Shown: in pieces, positions 24,275 to 32,781 of the stretch | How the letters are laid out: the number at the start of each line of letters is the position of its first letter | How positions within the stretch are numbered: position 1 is the stretch's first letter | The notes under the pieces: model-generated | The model's input: the letters and a program-made list of their open reading frames with translations, nothing else | Database searches by the model: none | What the model was told of the DNA's origin: nothing | Translations under genes and position numbers: made by a program | Assembly (NCBI RefSeq): GCF_029894425.1 | Contig: NZ_JARXYJ010000001.1 | Location: forward strand, 3,720,001 to 3,784,000 | Direction: 5' to 3' | Source of the DNA: Streptomyces sp. SAI-127 | GTDB lineage: Bacteria > Actinomycetota > Actinomycetes > Streptomycetales > Streptomycetaceae | Length of the DNA: 64,000 nt

Positions 24275-25681
24275 TCACCTCCAGCGGCCGATCTCGACGT
24301 TCTCCAGGACTCCGAGCGCGTCCGGCACCAGCACGGCCGCCGAGTAGTACGCCGTCACGAGGTACTTGATGATCGACTGCTCGTTGATGCCCATGAACCG
24401 CACCGACAGACTCGGCTCGATCTCGTCCGGGATACCGGCCTGCTGGAGGCCGATGACCCCCTGGTCGGCCTCACCGGTACGCATGGCGATGATCGACGTC
24501 GTCCGCTCCGGGGTGACCGGGATCTTGTTGCACGGGTAGATCGGCACCCCGCGCCAGGTGGGGATGCGATTGCCCCCCATGTCGACGGTCTCGGGGACCA
24601 GTCCGCGCTTGTTGAGCTCCCGGCCGATCGCGGAGATCGCGCGCGGGTGGGCGAGCAGCAGCTTGGTGCCCCGGCGGCGGCTGAGCAGCTCGTCGAGGTC
24701 GTCGGGGCTGGGCACGCCGTCGTGCGGCTGGAGCCGCTGGTCGTACTCGCAGTTGTTCAGCAGCCCGAACTCGCGGTTGTTGACGAGTTCGTGCTCCTGG
24801 CGCTCCTTGAGTGCCTCGACGGTCAGCCGGATCTGCTGTTCCGTCTGGTTCATCGGCTGGTTGTAGAGGTCGGCCACGCGCGTGTGGATGCGCAGGACGG
24901 TCTGGGCGATGCTCAGCTCGTACTCACGCGGGCTGGCGTCGTAGTCGACGAAGGTGTGCGGGATGTCGGGTTCGCCGTCGTGACCCGCCGCGAGGTCGAT
25001 CTCTTTCTCGCCGTACTTGTTGGTGCGCTGCGAGGGGATCGCGCGCTGTTCCTGGAGGTGCTCGCGCAGGGCGTCGGAACGCTCCGCCACCTGCTCGACG
25101 TCCTGGCGGGGCAGCACGAGGACCGTACATGCGGTGGCCGCGCGGGCGGTGTACTCCCAGATGGCGTCCGGGTCGAGGAGCGCCTGGTCGCCGAAGTAGG
25201 CGCCGTCGGCGAGGACTCCGAGGACCGCGTCGTCGCCGTAGGGGCCGGTGCCGACCTTCTCCACCCTGCCGTGCGCCAGCAGGTACACCTCGTCGGCCTG
25301 GGCACCGAACGAGGCGATCACCGAGCCCGGGGTGAACTCCCGCTGCTGGCAGCGTCGGGCGAGCTCGGAGAGCACGTCGTCGTCCTCGTACGACCTCAGC
25401 GCCGGCAGCTCGCGCAGCTCGGCGGGGATCACCTCGACCCGGTCTCCGGTCTTCACGAACGTCACCCGGCCGTCGCCCACGGCGTAGCTCAGTCGTCGGT
25501 TCACCCGGTACGTGCCGCCCTGGACGTTCACCCAGGGCAGCATGCGCAGCAGCCAGCGGGAGCTGATCTCCTGCATCTGTGGTGCGGACTTGGTGGTGGT
25601 GGCCAGGTTCCGCGCGGCCGCCGTGCCGAGGCTCTGCTGCGGCCGGTCCTGCTCGGTGCGGACCTCTTCGCCTACCGACAT
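24275..25681 (-). CDS. Family 2B encapsulin shell protein with cyclic-nucleotide-binding domain (EshA-like)
   Basis: A 468-residue HK97-fold shell protein. An inserted cNMP-binding-like domain spans residues about 85-205 ([49 protein letters not shown]). Flanking parts match encapsulin-type family 2 proteins, e.g. [36 protein letters not shown] and [20 protein letters not shown]. EshA of S. griseus belongs to this group. The downstream polyprenyl synthase with a disordered N-terminus is the likely cargo. Whether the nucleotide domain binds cAMP or another ligand in this protein cannot be read from sequence. Confidence 0.88.
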   Translation of the reverse strand: MSVGEEVRTEQDRPQQSLGTAAARNLATTTKSAPQMQEISSRWLLRMLPWVNVQGGTYRVNRRLSYAVGDGRVTFVKTGDRVEVIPAELRELPALRSYEDDDVLSELARRCQQREFTPGSVIASFGAQADEVYLLAHGRVEKVGTGPYGDDAVLGVLADGAYFGDQALLDPDAIWEYTARAATACTVLVLPRQDVEQVAERSDALREHLQEQRAIPSQRTNKYGEKEIDLAAGHDGEPDIPHTFVDYDASPREYELSIAQTVLRIHTRVADLYNQPMNQTEQQIRLTVEALKERQEHELVNNREFGLLNNCEYDQRLQPHDGVPSPDDLDELLSRRRGTKLLLAHPRAISAIGRELNKRGLVPETVDMGGNRIPTWRGVPIYPCNKIPVTPERTTSIIAMRTGEADQGVIGLQQAGIPDEIEPSLSVRFMGINEQSIIKYLVTAYYSAAVLVPDALGVLENVEIGRWR

Positions 25682-25993
25682 AAGGAATTGCCCTCCCGGT
25701 ACATGCCCGGACGCGATCTGCTCCCGGGCATCGTGTGCATGGACAAGCCTTCCTTACGGAACGTGCCGGTGCTATTACACGAAAGAGCGGGAATGGATCA
25801 TCGCGAGACTGGGCATATGCGCGGCTCATGTCTACTGACGACTGGTCAAGTCCGGTTCCGTTAACGGAATTTGCCTGTCCGAATCAGCTCGCACGCTGTA
25901 CGAACCAGGAGTCGGAGTCCGCCGTTTTCGGTACAAGCACCGGTACGAGCCGGCCGCGGTCGGCGGCCGGTGCGCAGTGCGAAGGAGGGGGCC
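25682..25993. promoter_or_regulatory. Divergent intergenic region, encapsulin / amidase, with a perfect palindrome
   Basis: About 310 bases without a gene. TTCCGTTAACGGAA at 25856-25869 is a perfect 14-bp palindrome, unusually AT-containing for this genome. A second hairpin-forming pair, CCCGG(A)CGCGATCTGCTCCCGGG, is near 25707-25728. AAGGAGG precedes the amidase ATG. Confidence 0.5.
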
Positions 25994-26584
25994 ATGGCCT
26001 CACCCATGTCCGCGGGCAGATTCCTGGCCGTCCTGCGGGCCGAGGGTGCCACCGTCGTCGAGGTCGGCGACTGGGAGCACCACAACCGCAACCACGTCGG
26101 CGCCTGGGGTCCGGTGCACGGCGTGATGATCCATCACACGGTGACGAGGGGCAGCGCGGCGACGGTGGAGCTGTGCCGCAAGGGCTACACGGGCCTGCCC
26201 GGCCCGCTCTGCCACGGAGTCATCACCAAGGACGGCACCGTCCATCTCGTCGGCTACGGCCGCGCCAACCACGCCGGTCTGGGCGACGACGACGTCCTGC
26301 GCGCGGTGATCGCGGAGAGGGCGCTCCCCCTCGACAACGAGGCCAACACCGACGGCAACCGCCACTTCTACGGCTTCGAGTGCGAGAACCTCGGCGATGG
26401 CGAGGATCCTTGGCCGGCGGCCCAGCTGACGGCGATCGAGCGGGTCTCGGCCGCGGTGTGCCGCCATCACGGCTGGACGGAACGGTCGGTCATCGGCCAC
26501 CTGGAGTGGCAGCCGGGGAAGGTGGACCCGCGGGGGTTCACGATGGCCTCGATGCGGGCGCGCATCCAGGACCGCCTCACGTGA
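25994..26584 (+). CDS. N-acetylmuramoyl-L-alanine amidase (PGRP/amidase_2 domain)
   Basis: A 196-residue zinc amidase domain that would cleave the lactyl-amide bond of peptidoglycan. Zinc ligands are visible in GVMIHHTVTRG (His) and in SVIGHLEWQPGKVDPRG (His and the Asp/Cys position), with GVITKDGTVHLVGYGRANHAG between. No signal peptide is evident from the start at MASPMSAG, which is odd for a wall enzyme; it may be cytoplasmic or phage-derived in origin. Strong AAGGAGG at the start. Confidence 0.88.
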   Translation: MASPMSAGRFLAVLRAEGATVVEVGDWEHHNRNHVGAWGPVHGVMIHHTVTRGSAATVELCRKGYTGLPGPLCHGVITKDGTVHLVGYGRANHAGLGDDDVLRAVIAERALPLDNEANTDGNRHFYGFECENLGDGEDPWPAAQLTAIERVSAAVCRHHGWTERSVIGHLEWQPGKVDPRGFTMASMRARIQDRLT

Positions 26585-26594
26585 CAATGGAGCG

Positions 26595-27506
26595 GTGTCC
26601 AGCCCCGGCGTCCCCGACCTCACCACCCTGCGTCCTCGGCTCCCGTCGCCGCTGCAGGAGGTCGAGGACGAGCGCTTCACCCGCCGGGGCGTCCGGCTCT
26701 TCCTCAAGCGCGACGACCTGATCCACCCGGACCTCGTCGGCAACAAGTGGCGCAAGCTCGCGCCGAACCTCACGGCCGCGGCCGGCCGTCCGATCCTCAC
26801 CTTCGGCGGCGCGTACTCCAACCACCTGCGCGCCACTGCGGCCGCGGGCCGCCTCCTCGGCATTCCCACGATCGGCGTGGTCCGCGGTGAGGAACTCGCG
26901 AACCGCCCCCTCAACACCTCCCTTGCCCGGTGCGCGGCCGGCGGCATGCGACTGCACTTCGTCGACCGGCCGACGTACCGCCGCAAGACCGAACCGGACA
27001 TCCTCGCGCGCGTGCTGCGCGCGGCGGACGCAGAGGACGCGTACGTCGTCCCTGAGGGCGGCAGCAACACCCTCGCCGTACGGGGGTGCCGCGCGCTCGG
27101 CGAGGAACTGTCGGGGCGGGCCGACGTCGTCGCGATCGCCTGCGGTACGGGCGGCACCCTCGCGGGCCTGGCCGCGGGCATCTCCCCGGATCAGCGCGCC
27201 CTGGGCGTACCGGTCCTCAGAGGTGGCTTCCTGACAGCCGACATAAGAGCCCTCCAGCATCAGGCCTTCGGCGGTCCGCGCGGCGACTGGCAGCTCGACG
27301 ACCGCTTCCACTTCGGCGGTTACGCCCGCACGACTCCCGAACTCGAAGCCTTCGCCGAGGACTTCGAGAACCGCCACGGCCTGCCCGTGGAGCGTCTCTA
27401 TGTCGCCAAGTTGCTGTACGGACTTGTCGTCCTGACCGACGAAGGCGCCTTCCCACGCGGCTCGACGGTCGTGGCGGTCGTCACGGGAACACCCCAGGAG
27501 ACCTGA
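26595..27506 (+). CDS. ACC deaminase / D-cysteine desulfhydrase family PLP enzyme
   Basis: A 303-residue fold-type II PLP enzyme. The PLP lysine lies in DLVGNKWRKL, followed by LTFGGAYSNHLRATAAAGRL (substrate Ser/Asn) and the phosphate-binding glycine loop ACGTGGTLAGLAAG. This set defines the 1-aminocyclopropane-1-carboxylate deaminase/D-cysteine desulfhydrase family; most actinobacterial members lack proven ACC deaminase activity, so D-cysteine desulfhydrase-like is the safer name. GTG start 10 bp after the amidase stop, probably co-transcribed. Confidence 0.87.
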   Translation: MSSPGVPDLTTLRPRLPSPLQEVEDERFTRRGVRLFLKRDDLIHPDLVGNKWRKLAPNLTAAAGRPILTFGGAYSNHLRATAAAGRLLGIPTIGVVRGEELANRPLNTSLARCAAGGMRLHFVDRPTYRRKTEPDILARVLRAADAEDAYVVPEGGSNTLAVRGCRALGEELSGRADVVAIACGTGGTLAGLAAGISPDQRALGVPVLRGGFLTADIRALQHQAFGGPRGDWQLDDRFHFGGYARTTPELEAFAEDFENRHGLPVERLYVAKLLYGLVVLTDEGAFPRGSTVVAVVTGTPQET

Positions 27507-27693
27507 CGGAGGGCCGACGGGCCGGTGACCGCCGTTTTCGGACGTCCAGGCGGACGGCGGCGCGGCCCTCGCGACCGGGGGAGACGCCTACGGCCCGGTC
27601 ATGGCCAACCCCGCCCTCGCCGGCCCGGTGACTCCGCCGACAGTGGCCAGGCCCAGGGAGGACGTCCTCGCCTGGTGGCCGTGGACCGCCGTC

Positions 27694-29289
27694 TCACTCC
27701 GCCTCCCGGTACGCCGCCGCCTCCTCCAGGTCCAGCCTGCGCAGCAGTGTCCGCAGCATCTCGTCGTCGATGTAACGCAGGTCCCGCAGCCTCACGAACA
27801 CCGCGCGCTCGGCACCGATCATCTCCCCGGACAGCCGGCGGTAGGTGTCGTCGACGGTCTCGCCGGTGAGGGGGTTGGACTGGCCGAGGCGTTCCCAGAC
27901 GGCGTTGCGGCGGCGGTCCAGGACCATGCGCAGGCGGTCGGCGAGGGGCGGTGGGAGGGCGTTGCGCTCGTCGGAGAGGAGTTCGTCCAGGCGGCGTTCG
28001 GCGGCCCTGGAGGCCTGCGCCTGGGCGTTGGCCTCGGCCAGGGTCTCGGCCTGCTGGTCGCGGCCGGGGAGCTTGAGCATGCGGATCAGCGGCGGCAGGG
28101 TGACGCCCTGGACGACGAGGGTGCCGATGACCGTGGTGAAGGTGAGGAAGAGGATCAGGTTGCGGCCCGCGAACGGTTCTCCGTCGTGCAGGTGCTCCGG
28201 GATCGAGAAGGCGATCGCCAGCGAGACCACGCCCCGCATCCCGGCCCAGGCGATGACGAACGGCCCCTTCCAGGTGGGGTTGTCCTCACGCGCGCGGATC
28301 CGCGCGGACAGCATGCGCGGCAGGAAGGTCGCCGGATAGACCCAGACGAACCTCGACACGACGACCACGAGGAAGACGGCGACCGCGTACCCGGCGGCGC
28401 GTCCACCCTCGTACTGCCCGAGGCCCTTCAGAACGACGGGCAGCTGCAGACCGATGAGGGCGAACACCGAGGATTCCAGGACGAAGGCAACCATTTTCCA
28501 TACGGCGTCCTCCTGGAGGCGCGTCGCGAAGTCGACCTCCCACGCGCGGTGTCCGAGGAAGAGCGCCACCACGACCACCGCGAGCACCCCGGACGCGTGG
28601 AACTGCTCGGCCGCCGCGTAGGCGACGAACGGGATCAGCAGGGAGAGCGTGTTCTGCAGCAGCGGCTCCTTGAGGTGCGTGCGCAACCAGTGGATCGGCA
28701 CCATCAGCACCAGGCCGACCACGACGCCGCCGACCGCCGCGAGCAGGAACTCGCCGATGCCGCCCGCCCAGGTGGCGCCCTCGCCCACCGCGGCCGCGAG
28801 CGCGACCCGGTAGGCGGTGATCGCGGTGGCGTCGTTCACCAGGGACTCGCCCTGGAGGATGGTCGTGATCCGGGACGGCAGGCCCACCCGGCGTGCCACC
28901 GCCGTCGCCGCGACCGCGTCCGGCGGCGCCACCACGGCCCCCAGTACGAGAGCCCCGGTCAGCGAGAGCCCCGGCACGATCTGGTATGCCGCCCAGCCGA
29001 CGACCAAGGTCGCGAAGAGTACGTATCCCACCGACAGCAGCGCCACGGGCCGCATTTGCGCCCTGAGGTCGAGATAGGAGCTGTCGGTGGCCGCGGAGTG
29101 CAGCAGTGGCGGCAGGATGATGGGCAGGACCACGTCAGGGTCGAGCGTGTACTCCGGGACCCCGGGGACGTACGAGATCACCAGGCCGGCCGCGACCAGC
29201 AGCAGTGGCGCCGGAATCGGGGTGCGTCGGGCGGCCGCGGCGATCGCCGCACTTCCCGCCACCAGCAACAGCAGTGGCATCACGTCCAT
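27694..29289 (-). CDS. Na+/H+ antiporter, CPA1 family
   Basis: A 531-residue monovalent cation/proton antiporter. About 12 membrane helices fill residues 1-400; the ion-binding signatures are VAPPDAVAATAVARRVGLP and the ND motif GESLVNDATAITAYRVAL, with GMRGVVSLAIAFSIP later. The C-terminal ~130 residues are cytoplasmic and charged (LAEANAQAQASRAAERRLDE). The ATG giving MDVMPLLLLV starts directly with the first helix. Divergent from the UBP zinc-finger gene. Role: pH and sodium homeostasis. Confidence 0.92.
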   Translation of the reverse strand: MDVMPLLLLVAGSAAIAAAARRTPIPAPLLLVAAGLVISYVPGVPEYTLDPDVVLPIILPPLLHSAATDSSYLDLRAQMRPVALLSVGYVLFATLVVGWAAYQIVPGLSLTGALVLGAVVAPPDAVAATAVARRVGLPSRITTILQGESLVNDATAITAYRVALAAAVGEGATWAGGIGEFLLAAVGGVVVGLVLMVPIHWLRTHLKEPLLQNTLSLLIPFVAYAAAEQFHASGVLAVVVVALFLGHRAWEVDFATRLQEDAVWKMVAFVLESSVFALIGLQLPVVLKGLGQYEGGRAAGYAVAVFLVVVVSRFVWVYPATFLPRMLSARIRAREDNPTWKGPFVIAWAGMRGVVSLAIAFSIPEHLHDGEPFAGRNLILFLTFTTVIGTLVVQGVTLPPLIRMLKLPGRDQQAETLAEANAQAQASRAAERRLDELLSDERNALPPPLADRLRMVLDRRRNAVWERLGQSNPLTGETVDDTYRRLSGEMIGAERAVFVRLRDLRYIDDEMLRTLLRRLDLEEAAAYREAE

Positions 29290-29379
29290 GGCCCTCGCCC
29301 GCCCTCGCTCATCGTCGTGCGCCCGCCCCTCGTAGTTTTTGTGCGCGGCCGCCCGCGCGGCCGTCGTAACCTGGCAATC

Positions 29380-29640
29380 ATGAAACAGTGCACGCACGCC
29401 GAGGCGCTGCCGCACCCGGAACCCGAGCCGCTGGCCGACACGTGTCCGGAGTGCCTGAGGGACGGTACCCACCCGGTACAACTGCGCCTGTGCCTGTCCT
29501 GCGGTCACGTCGGCTGCTGCGACTCCTCGCCGGGACAACACGCGACGAAGCACCACAAGGACTCCGACCACCCGATCATGCGGACCCACGAACCGGGCGA
29601 GAACTGGCGTTGGTGCTTCGTGGACCATGTCCTTGTGTGA
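29380..29640 (+). CDS. UBP-type zinc finger protein
   Basis: An 86-residue protein consisting almost entirely of a UBP-type zinc finger: CTHAEALPHPEP, TCPECLRDG, RLCLSCGHVGCCDSSPGQHA, then TKHHKDSDHPIMRTHE and WRWCFVDH. In eukaryotes the domain binds the free C-terminus of ubiquitin; in actinobacteria, which lack ubiquitin, its ligand is unknown. It is short and has no other domain. It precedes the sigH locus but a promoter region separates them. Confidence 0.88.
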   Translation: MKQCTHAEALPHPEPEPLADTCPECLRDGTHPVQLRLCLSCGHVGCCDSSPGQHATKHHKDSDHPIMRTHEPGENWRWCFVDHVLV

Positions 29641-29664
29641 CCCTGGACCGTCGGGTTCCAGGAC

Positions 29665-29690
29665 GGTTCGACCGTCTGACGTCTGGGTAC
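29665..29690 (+). promoter_or_regulatory. Sigma-B/SigH-type promoter upstream of the anti-sigma/sigH operon
   Basis: GGTTCG, a 14-base spacer, then GGGTAC fits the stress-sigma promoter pattern (GNNTTN-N14-16-GGGTAY-like) of Streptomyces SigB/SigH. It sits about 210 bp before the anti-sigma start and suggests autoregulation of the locus. Confidence 0.6.
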
Positions 29691-29749
29691 GTCAACCCGG
29701 CGCGCGTTCTTCCCAATTGGAGCCGCAAACCCCTAGACACGGAGCGTGT

Positions 29750-29766
29750 TCACAGTTTTACTGTGA
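29750..29766. promoter_or_regulatory. Palindrome in the sigH operon leader
   Basis: TCACAG-tttta-CTGTGA, a perfect 6-bp inverted repeat with AT-rich centre, about 60 bp downstream of the stress-type promoter. In S. coelicolor BldD represses one sigH promoter; this palindrome is a candidate site for some repressor but does not clearly match the BldD consensus. Confidence 0.4.
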
Positions 29767-29900
29767 GTGACGGCAAGGGGTTGGGGTCCCGGGGACAGGA
29801 AAGTCGAGAGCGCGGTAGCGTCACCGCTGAACCACACTTCGCGTTACTCCGGGGGGCGACCCTCGGCCCCCGTAAAGCTTGTACCACCTTGGAGGTGAGG

Positions 29901-30314
29901 GTGTCCCAGATCGCAGGCGAGCCCGCGACCCAGGACTTCGTGGAAGTCCGGCTGCCGGCCGCGGGTGCCTACCTGTCGGTGCTGCGGACGGCCACGGCCG
30001 GCCTCGCAGCCCGTTTGGACTTCACCCTCGACGAGATCGAGGACCTGCGCATCGCGGTGGACGAGGCCTGCGCGATCCTGCTCCAGCAGGCCGTGCCCGG
30101 CTCGGTGCTCAGCTGTGTCTTCCGACTCGTCGACGACTCGCTGGAGGTCACCGTCTCGGCCCCGACCACGGACGGTCACGCACCCTCGCGGGACACCTTC
30201 GCCTGGACCGTCCTCTCGGCCCTCGCGGGCAAGGTCTCGTCGGCCGTGGACGAGGACAAGACCGTTTCGATCAGTCTCTACAAACAGCGCGGCGCGGGCC
30301 CCGGGCCGGCGTGA
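29901..30314 (+). CDS. Anti-sigma factor of SigH (RsbW-like, UshX/PrsH)
   Basis: A 137-residue GHKL-fold protein, GTG start behind GGAGG. EVRLPAAGAYLSVLRTATAG and TLDEIEDLRIAVDEACAILL are the typical RsbW beginning and N-box helix, but the N-box asparagine expected after DEAC is not evident (reads DEACAILLQQ). The G-box region is also weak. It may therefore bind its sigma factor without efficient kinase activity (inference). Its TGA overlaps the GTG that begins the long form of SigH (GTGA). By position it matches the antagonist of SigH known in S. coelicolor. Confidence 0.85.
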   Translation: MSQIAGEPATQDFVEVRLPAAGAYLSVLRTATAGLAARLDFTLDEIEDLRIAVDEACAILLQQAVPGSVLSCVFRLVDDSLEVTVSAPTTDGHAPSRDTFAWTVLSALAGKVSSAVDEDKTVSISLYKQRGAGPGPA

Positions 30315-31477
30315 GGAACGGGGACGGGCCGGTGCGGGACGAAGAGCGCGGCACACGGGAGCTGCAGGCCGAGGGCGGACACCGCCCTCCTTGCCCGAGC
30401 GGCGCCGACAGCCTGGGCGACGACGGCCCCGGCGGTTCCCGACGCATGGCGGACGGCATCGACGGCATCCCCGAGCAGGCCCGGCCGCACCCGGAGGAGG
30501 ACGCCGTAGACACCACGGCGACCGGCCTCCTGGACGACGGGCAGCGTGATCGGAAAGGTGCCGTGCAGGGTGCGCCTCCGGCAGGGCGGGCCGGGGTCTT
30601 CCCGGTGCGGACGGAGGCGAGGGCTCGTGGAAGGGCGACGGGCGGGACGATGAGCGAGCACGAGCGAAACGCAGAGGACGGCGTGGCGGGCGCGAACAAC
30701 ACGCCGGTGCCGCGGCACGACCCCCAGGACCGCAGCGGGGCACGCGCCCTGTTCGTCGAGCTGCGCGCGCTGAAGGACGGCAGCCCGGAGTACGCGGAGC
30801 TGCGCAACAAGCTGGTCCGGATGCACCTGCCGCTCGTCGAGCACCTCGCGCGCCGCTTCCGCAACCGCGGCGAGCCGCTGGACGACCTCACCCAGGTCGC
30901 CACCATCGGACTGATCAAGTCGGTCGACCGTTTCGACCCGGACCGCGGGGTGGAGTTCTCGACCTACGCGACTCCCACGGTCGTGGGTGAGATCAAGCGC
31001 CACTTCCGCGACAAGGGCTGGGCGGTGCGGGTACCGCGGCGCCTGCAGGAACTGCGCCTGGCTCTCACGACGGCCACGGCGGAACTCTCCCAACAGCACG
31101 GCCGCTCCCCCACGGTCCATGAGCTGGCCGAGAAGCTGGCCATCTCGGAGGAAGAGGTACTGGAGGGCCTGGAGTCCGCCAACGCGTACTCCACCCTGTC
31201 CCTCGACGTCCCCGACACGGACGACGAGTCCCCGGCAGTGGCGGACACCCTCGGCGCGGAGGACGAGGCGCTGGAGGGCGTCGAGTACCGGGAGTCACTC
31301 AAGCCGCTGCTGGAGGATCTCCCTCCGCGCGAGAAGCGAATCCTCCTCCTCCGCTTCTTCGGCAACATGACCCAGTCGCAGATCGCCCAGGAGGTCGGCA
31401 TCTCCCAGATGCACGTCTCCCGGCTGCTGGCCCGCACCCTGGCCCAGCTCCGGGAGAAGCTGCTGGTGGAGGAGTAG
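30311..31477 (+). CDS. sigH: RNA polymerase sigma factor SigH (SigB/F/G family)
   Basis: Stress and development sigma factor. The core starts at MSEHERNAED (30650, 275 residues): region 2 LPLVEHLARRFRNRGEPLDD, LTQVATIGLIKSVDRFDPD and FSTYATPTVVGEIKRHF; region 3 QQHGRSPTVHELAEKL; region 4 MTQSQIAQEVGISQMHVSRL. The frame is open upstream to a GTG at 30311 that overlaps the anti-sigma stop, giving a 388-residue form with a 113-residue polar N-terminus; ATG at MADGIDG is a third start. Multiple SigH products are reported in S. coelicolor, consistent with this. A hairpin follows the stop. Confidence 0.9.
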   Translation: MRNGDGPVRDEERGTRELQAEGGHRPPCPSGADSLGDDGPGGSRRMADGIDGIPEQARPHPEEDAVDTTATGLLDDGQRDRKGAVQGAPPAGRAGVFPVRTEARARGRATGGTMSEHERNAEDGVAGANNTPVPRHDPQDRSGARALFVELRALKDGSPEYAELRNKLVRMHLPLVEHLARRFRNRGEPLDDLTQVATIGLIKSVDRFDPDRGVEFSTYATPTVVGEIKRHFRDKGWAVRVPRRLQELRLALTTATAELSQQHGRSPTVHELAEKLAISEEEVLEGLESANAYSTLSLDVPDTDDESPAVADTLGAEDEALEGVEYRESLKPLLEDLPPREKRILLLRFFGNMTQSQIAQEVGISQMHVSRLLARTLAQLREKLLVEE

Positions 31478-31508
31478 GCCCGAGGGCCGACGACATCCAC
31501 TTCGGGCC
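31477..31508 (+). terminator. Possible sigH terminator hairpin
   Basis: GGCCCGA (31477-31483) and TCGGGCC (31502-31508) can pair with an 18-nt loop right at the sigH stop; no T-run. Modest stem, so tentative. Confidence 0.4.
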
Positions 31509-32160
31509 CGACGCCACCGCTCGCCGACGGGCGCCGGCCTCGGGCCGGGGAGCAGAGCGGAGGCCGTCAACCGCATCCGCCCCTACGACCCCCACCGGCG
31601 CTCTGGGGCCAGGTTCGACGGCTCACATCTCGCCACCCCCCAGGTTCCACCGCCGCCCCGGCCGGCAGCCGTGCACCGGACAGCTGCGGCGCCCACTGGC
31701 ACCGGTCTCGCCCGCACCCTTGGCGCCACCGCCGCCCCCGGTCGGCATCCGCGCACGGGACCGACGGCTCGGCGCCCACCGGCACCGCGCATGCCGCCGG
31801 CACTCGGGTTCCACGACGACCGCCCGCCACCTCGGCCACGGATCGGTCCGAGGCCCGTATTCGGGAGCGGCTGCAACGCTCGTCCCGACCAGGCAGCCGC
31901 CGTGTGCCCTACGGTCGCTTCCCGCCACCTCGGCCCGCAGCACTGCCGGCCATCCGAGCCGCCGGCCGCGGCTCTCCCACCAGGCGGCGCACACCGCCGC
32001 GCCCGTACTGGGGAGCGGCTGCAACGACTCGCCCCGACCATCCAGCCGCCATGAGCGCCCTACGGCCGCTTCCCGCCACCTCGGCCCGCAGCACTGCCGG
32101 CCATCTGAGCCGCCGGCCGGGGCTCTCCCGCCGGGCGGCGCACCCCGCCCACTCCCCTAC
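31509..32160. repeat. Gene-free region with a ~150-bp imperfect tandem duplication
   Basis: No ORF here resembles a protein. Two imperfect copies of a unit of about 150 bp lie at 31853-32000 and 32001-32140: both contain GGGAGCGGCTGCAACG, a CGCTTCCCGCCACCTCGG stretch and GCAGCACTGCCGGCCATC followed by GAGCCGCCGGCCG. Diverged fragments of the same motifs occur upstream near 31640-31840. Copies differ by scattered substitutions and a 3-nt indel. Confidence 0.65.
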
Positions 32161-32162
32161 CG

Positions 32163-32612
32163 CTACTGCTTGCCGTCCTGTGCGCGTCCCGGGCCCCTGA
32201 TGCCGAGGGCCTGGGTCGTCGCCGGGTTGATCAGGAGGATCAGCGCGGCCACCACGACGACCGCGAGGGCGATGCCCGCCGGGATCGCCACGCTGTCGGC
32301 CTGGAGGAGGTTGTAGGCGACGGGCAGGGCCATGATCTGGGTGATGACGGCCGGCCCCCGGCTCCAACTGCGCCGAGCCAGCAGTCCGCGCGCGGCGAGG
32401 AGTGGCAGCAGTGCGAGGACGATCAGCGTGACGCCCCCGGTGACGGCCGACTGCCGGTCGTCCGGGTCACCGGCGAGGCCCTCCACGAGCATCCAGGCCC
32501 CTCCCGCGACGAGCGCGAGCCCTTCCAGCGCGGCCAGGGCGGCGGCGTACGTCAGGCGCCGCGGGCGCGGACCGGCGGTCTCGGGGGTTGCGGGGGTCTG
32601 CTCGCTGCTCAC
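32163..32612 (-). CDS. Four-helix integral membrane protein
   Basis: A 149-residue protein. A Pro/Thr-rich cytoplasmic N-terminus (about 20 residues) is followed by four hydrophobic segments, for example LAALEGLALVAGGAWMLV, TLIVLALLPLLAARGLL and IALAVVVVAALILLINP, and a short basic tail. Resembles widespread actinobacterial hypothetical membrane proteins; function unknown. Confidence 0.78.
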   Translation of the reverse strand: MSSEQTPATPETAGPRPRRLTYAAALAALEGLALVAGGAWMLVEGLAGDPDDRQSAVTGGVTLIVLALLPLLAARGLLARRSWSRGPAVITQIMALPVAYNLLQADSVAIPAGIALAVVVVAALILLINPATTQALGIRGPGRAQDGKQ

Positions 32613-32781
32613 CCCTGAAGAGTAGCCCTCGGCCTCGAAGCCTCACGGGTGAGGAGCGGGCAACGCACACCGCCGCACTCGGGTTGCCTCACGCCCCCGT
32701 GGCAAGGTTCACGCGCCGAAGTCTTACGTGATCCCTACCTCGGCCTGTGCCCGGTACCACCCAGTAGGTACGCTGCAACCC

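Noticed and set aside
27507..27693. Gene between the PLP enzyme and the antiporter
   Set aside because: Only Arg/Pro-rich frames, no ribosome site; it appears to be a plain convergent spacer without a strong hairpin.
31671..32316. Several 90-200 codon frames downstream of sigH
   Set aside because: They lie over the tandem repeats, appear on both strands and show no conserved features.
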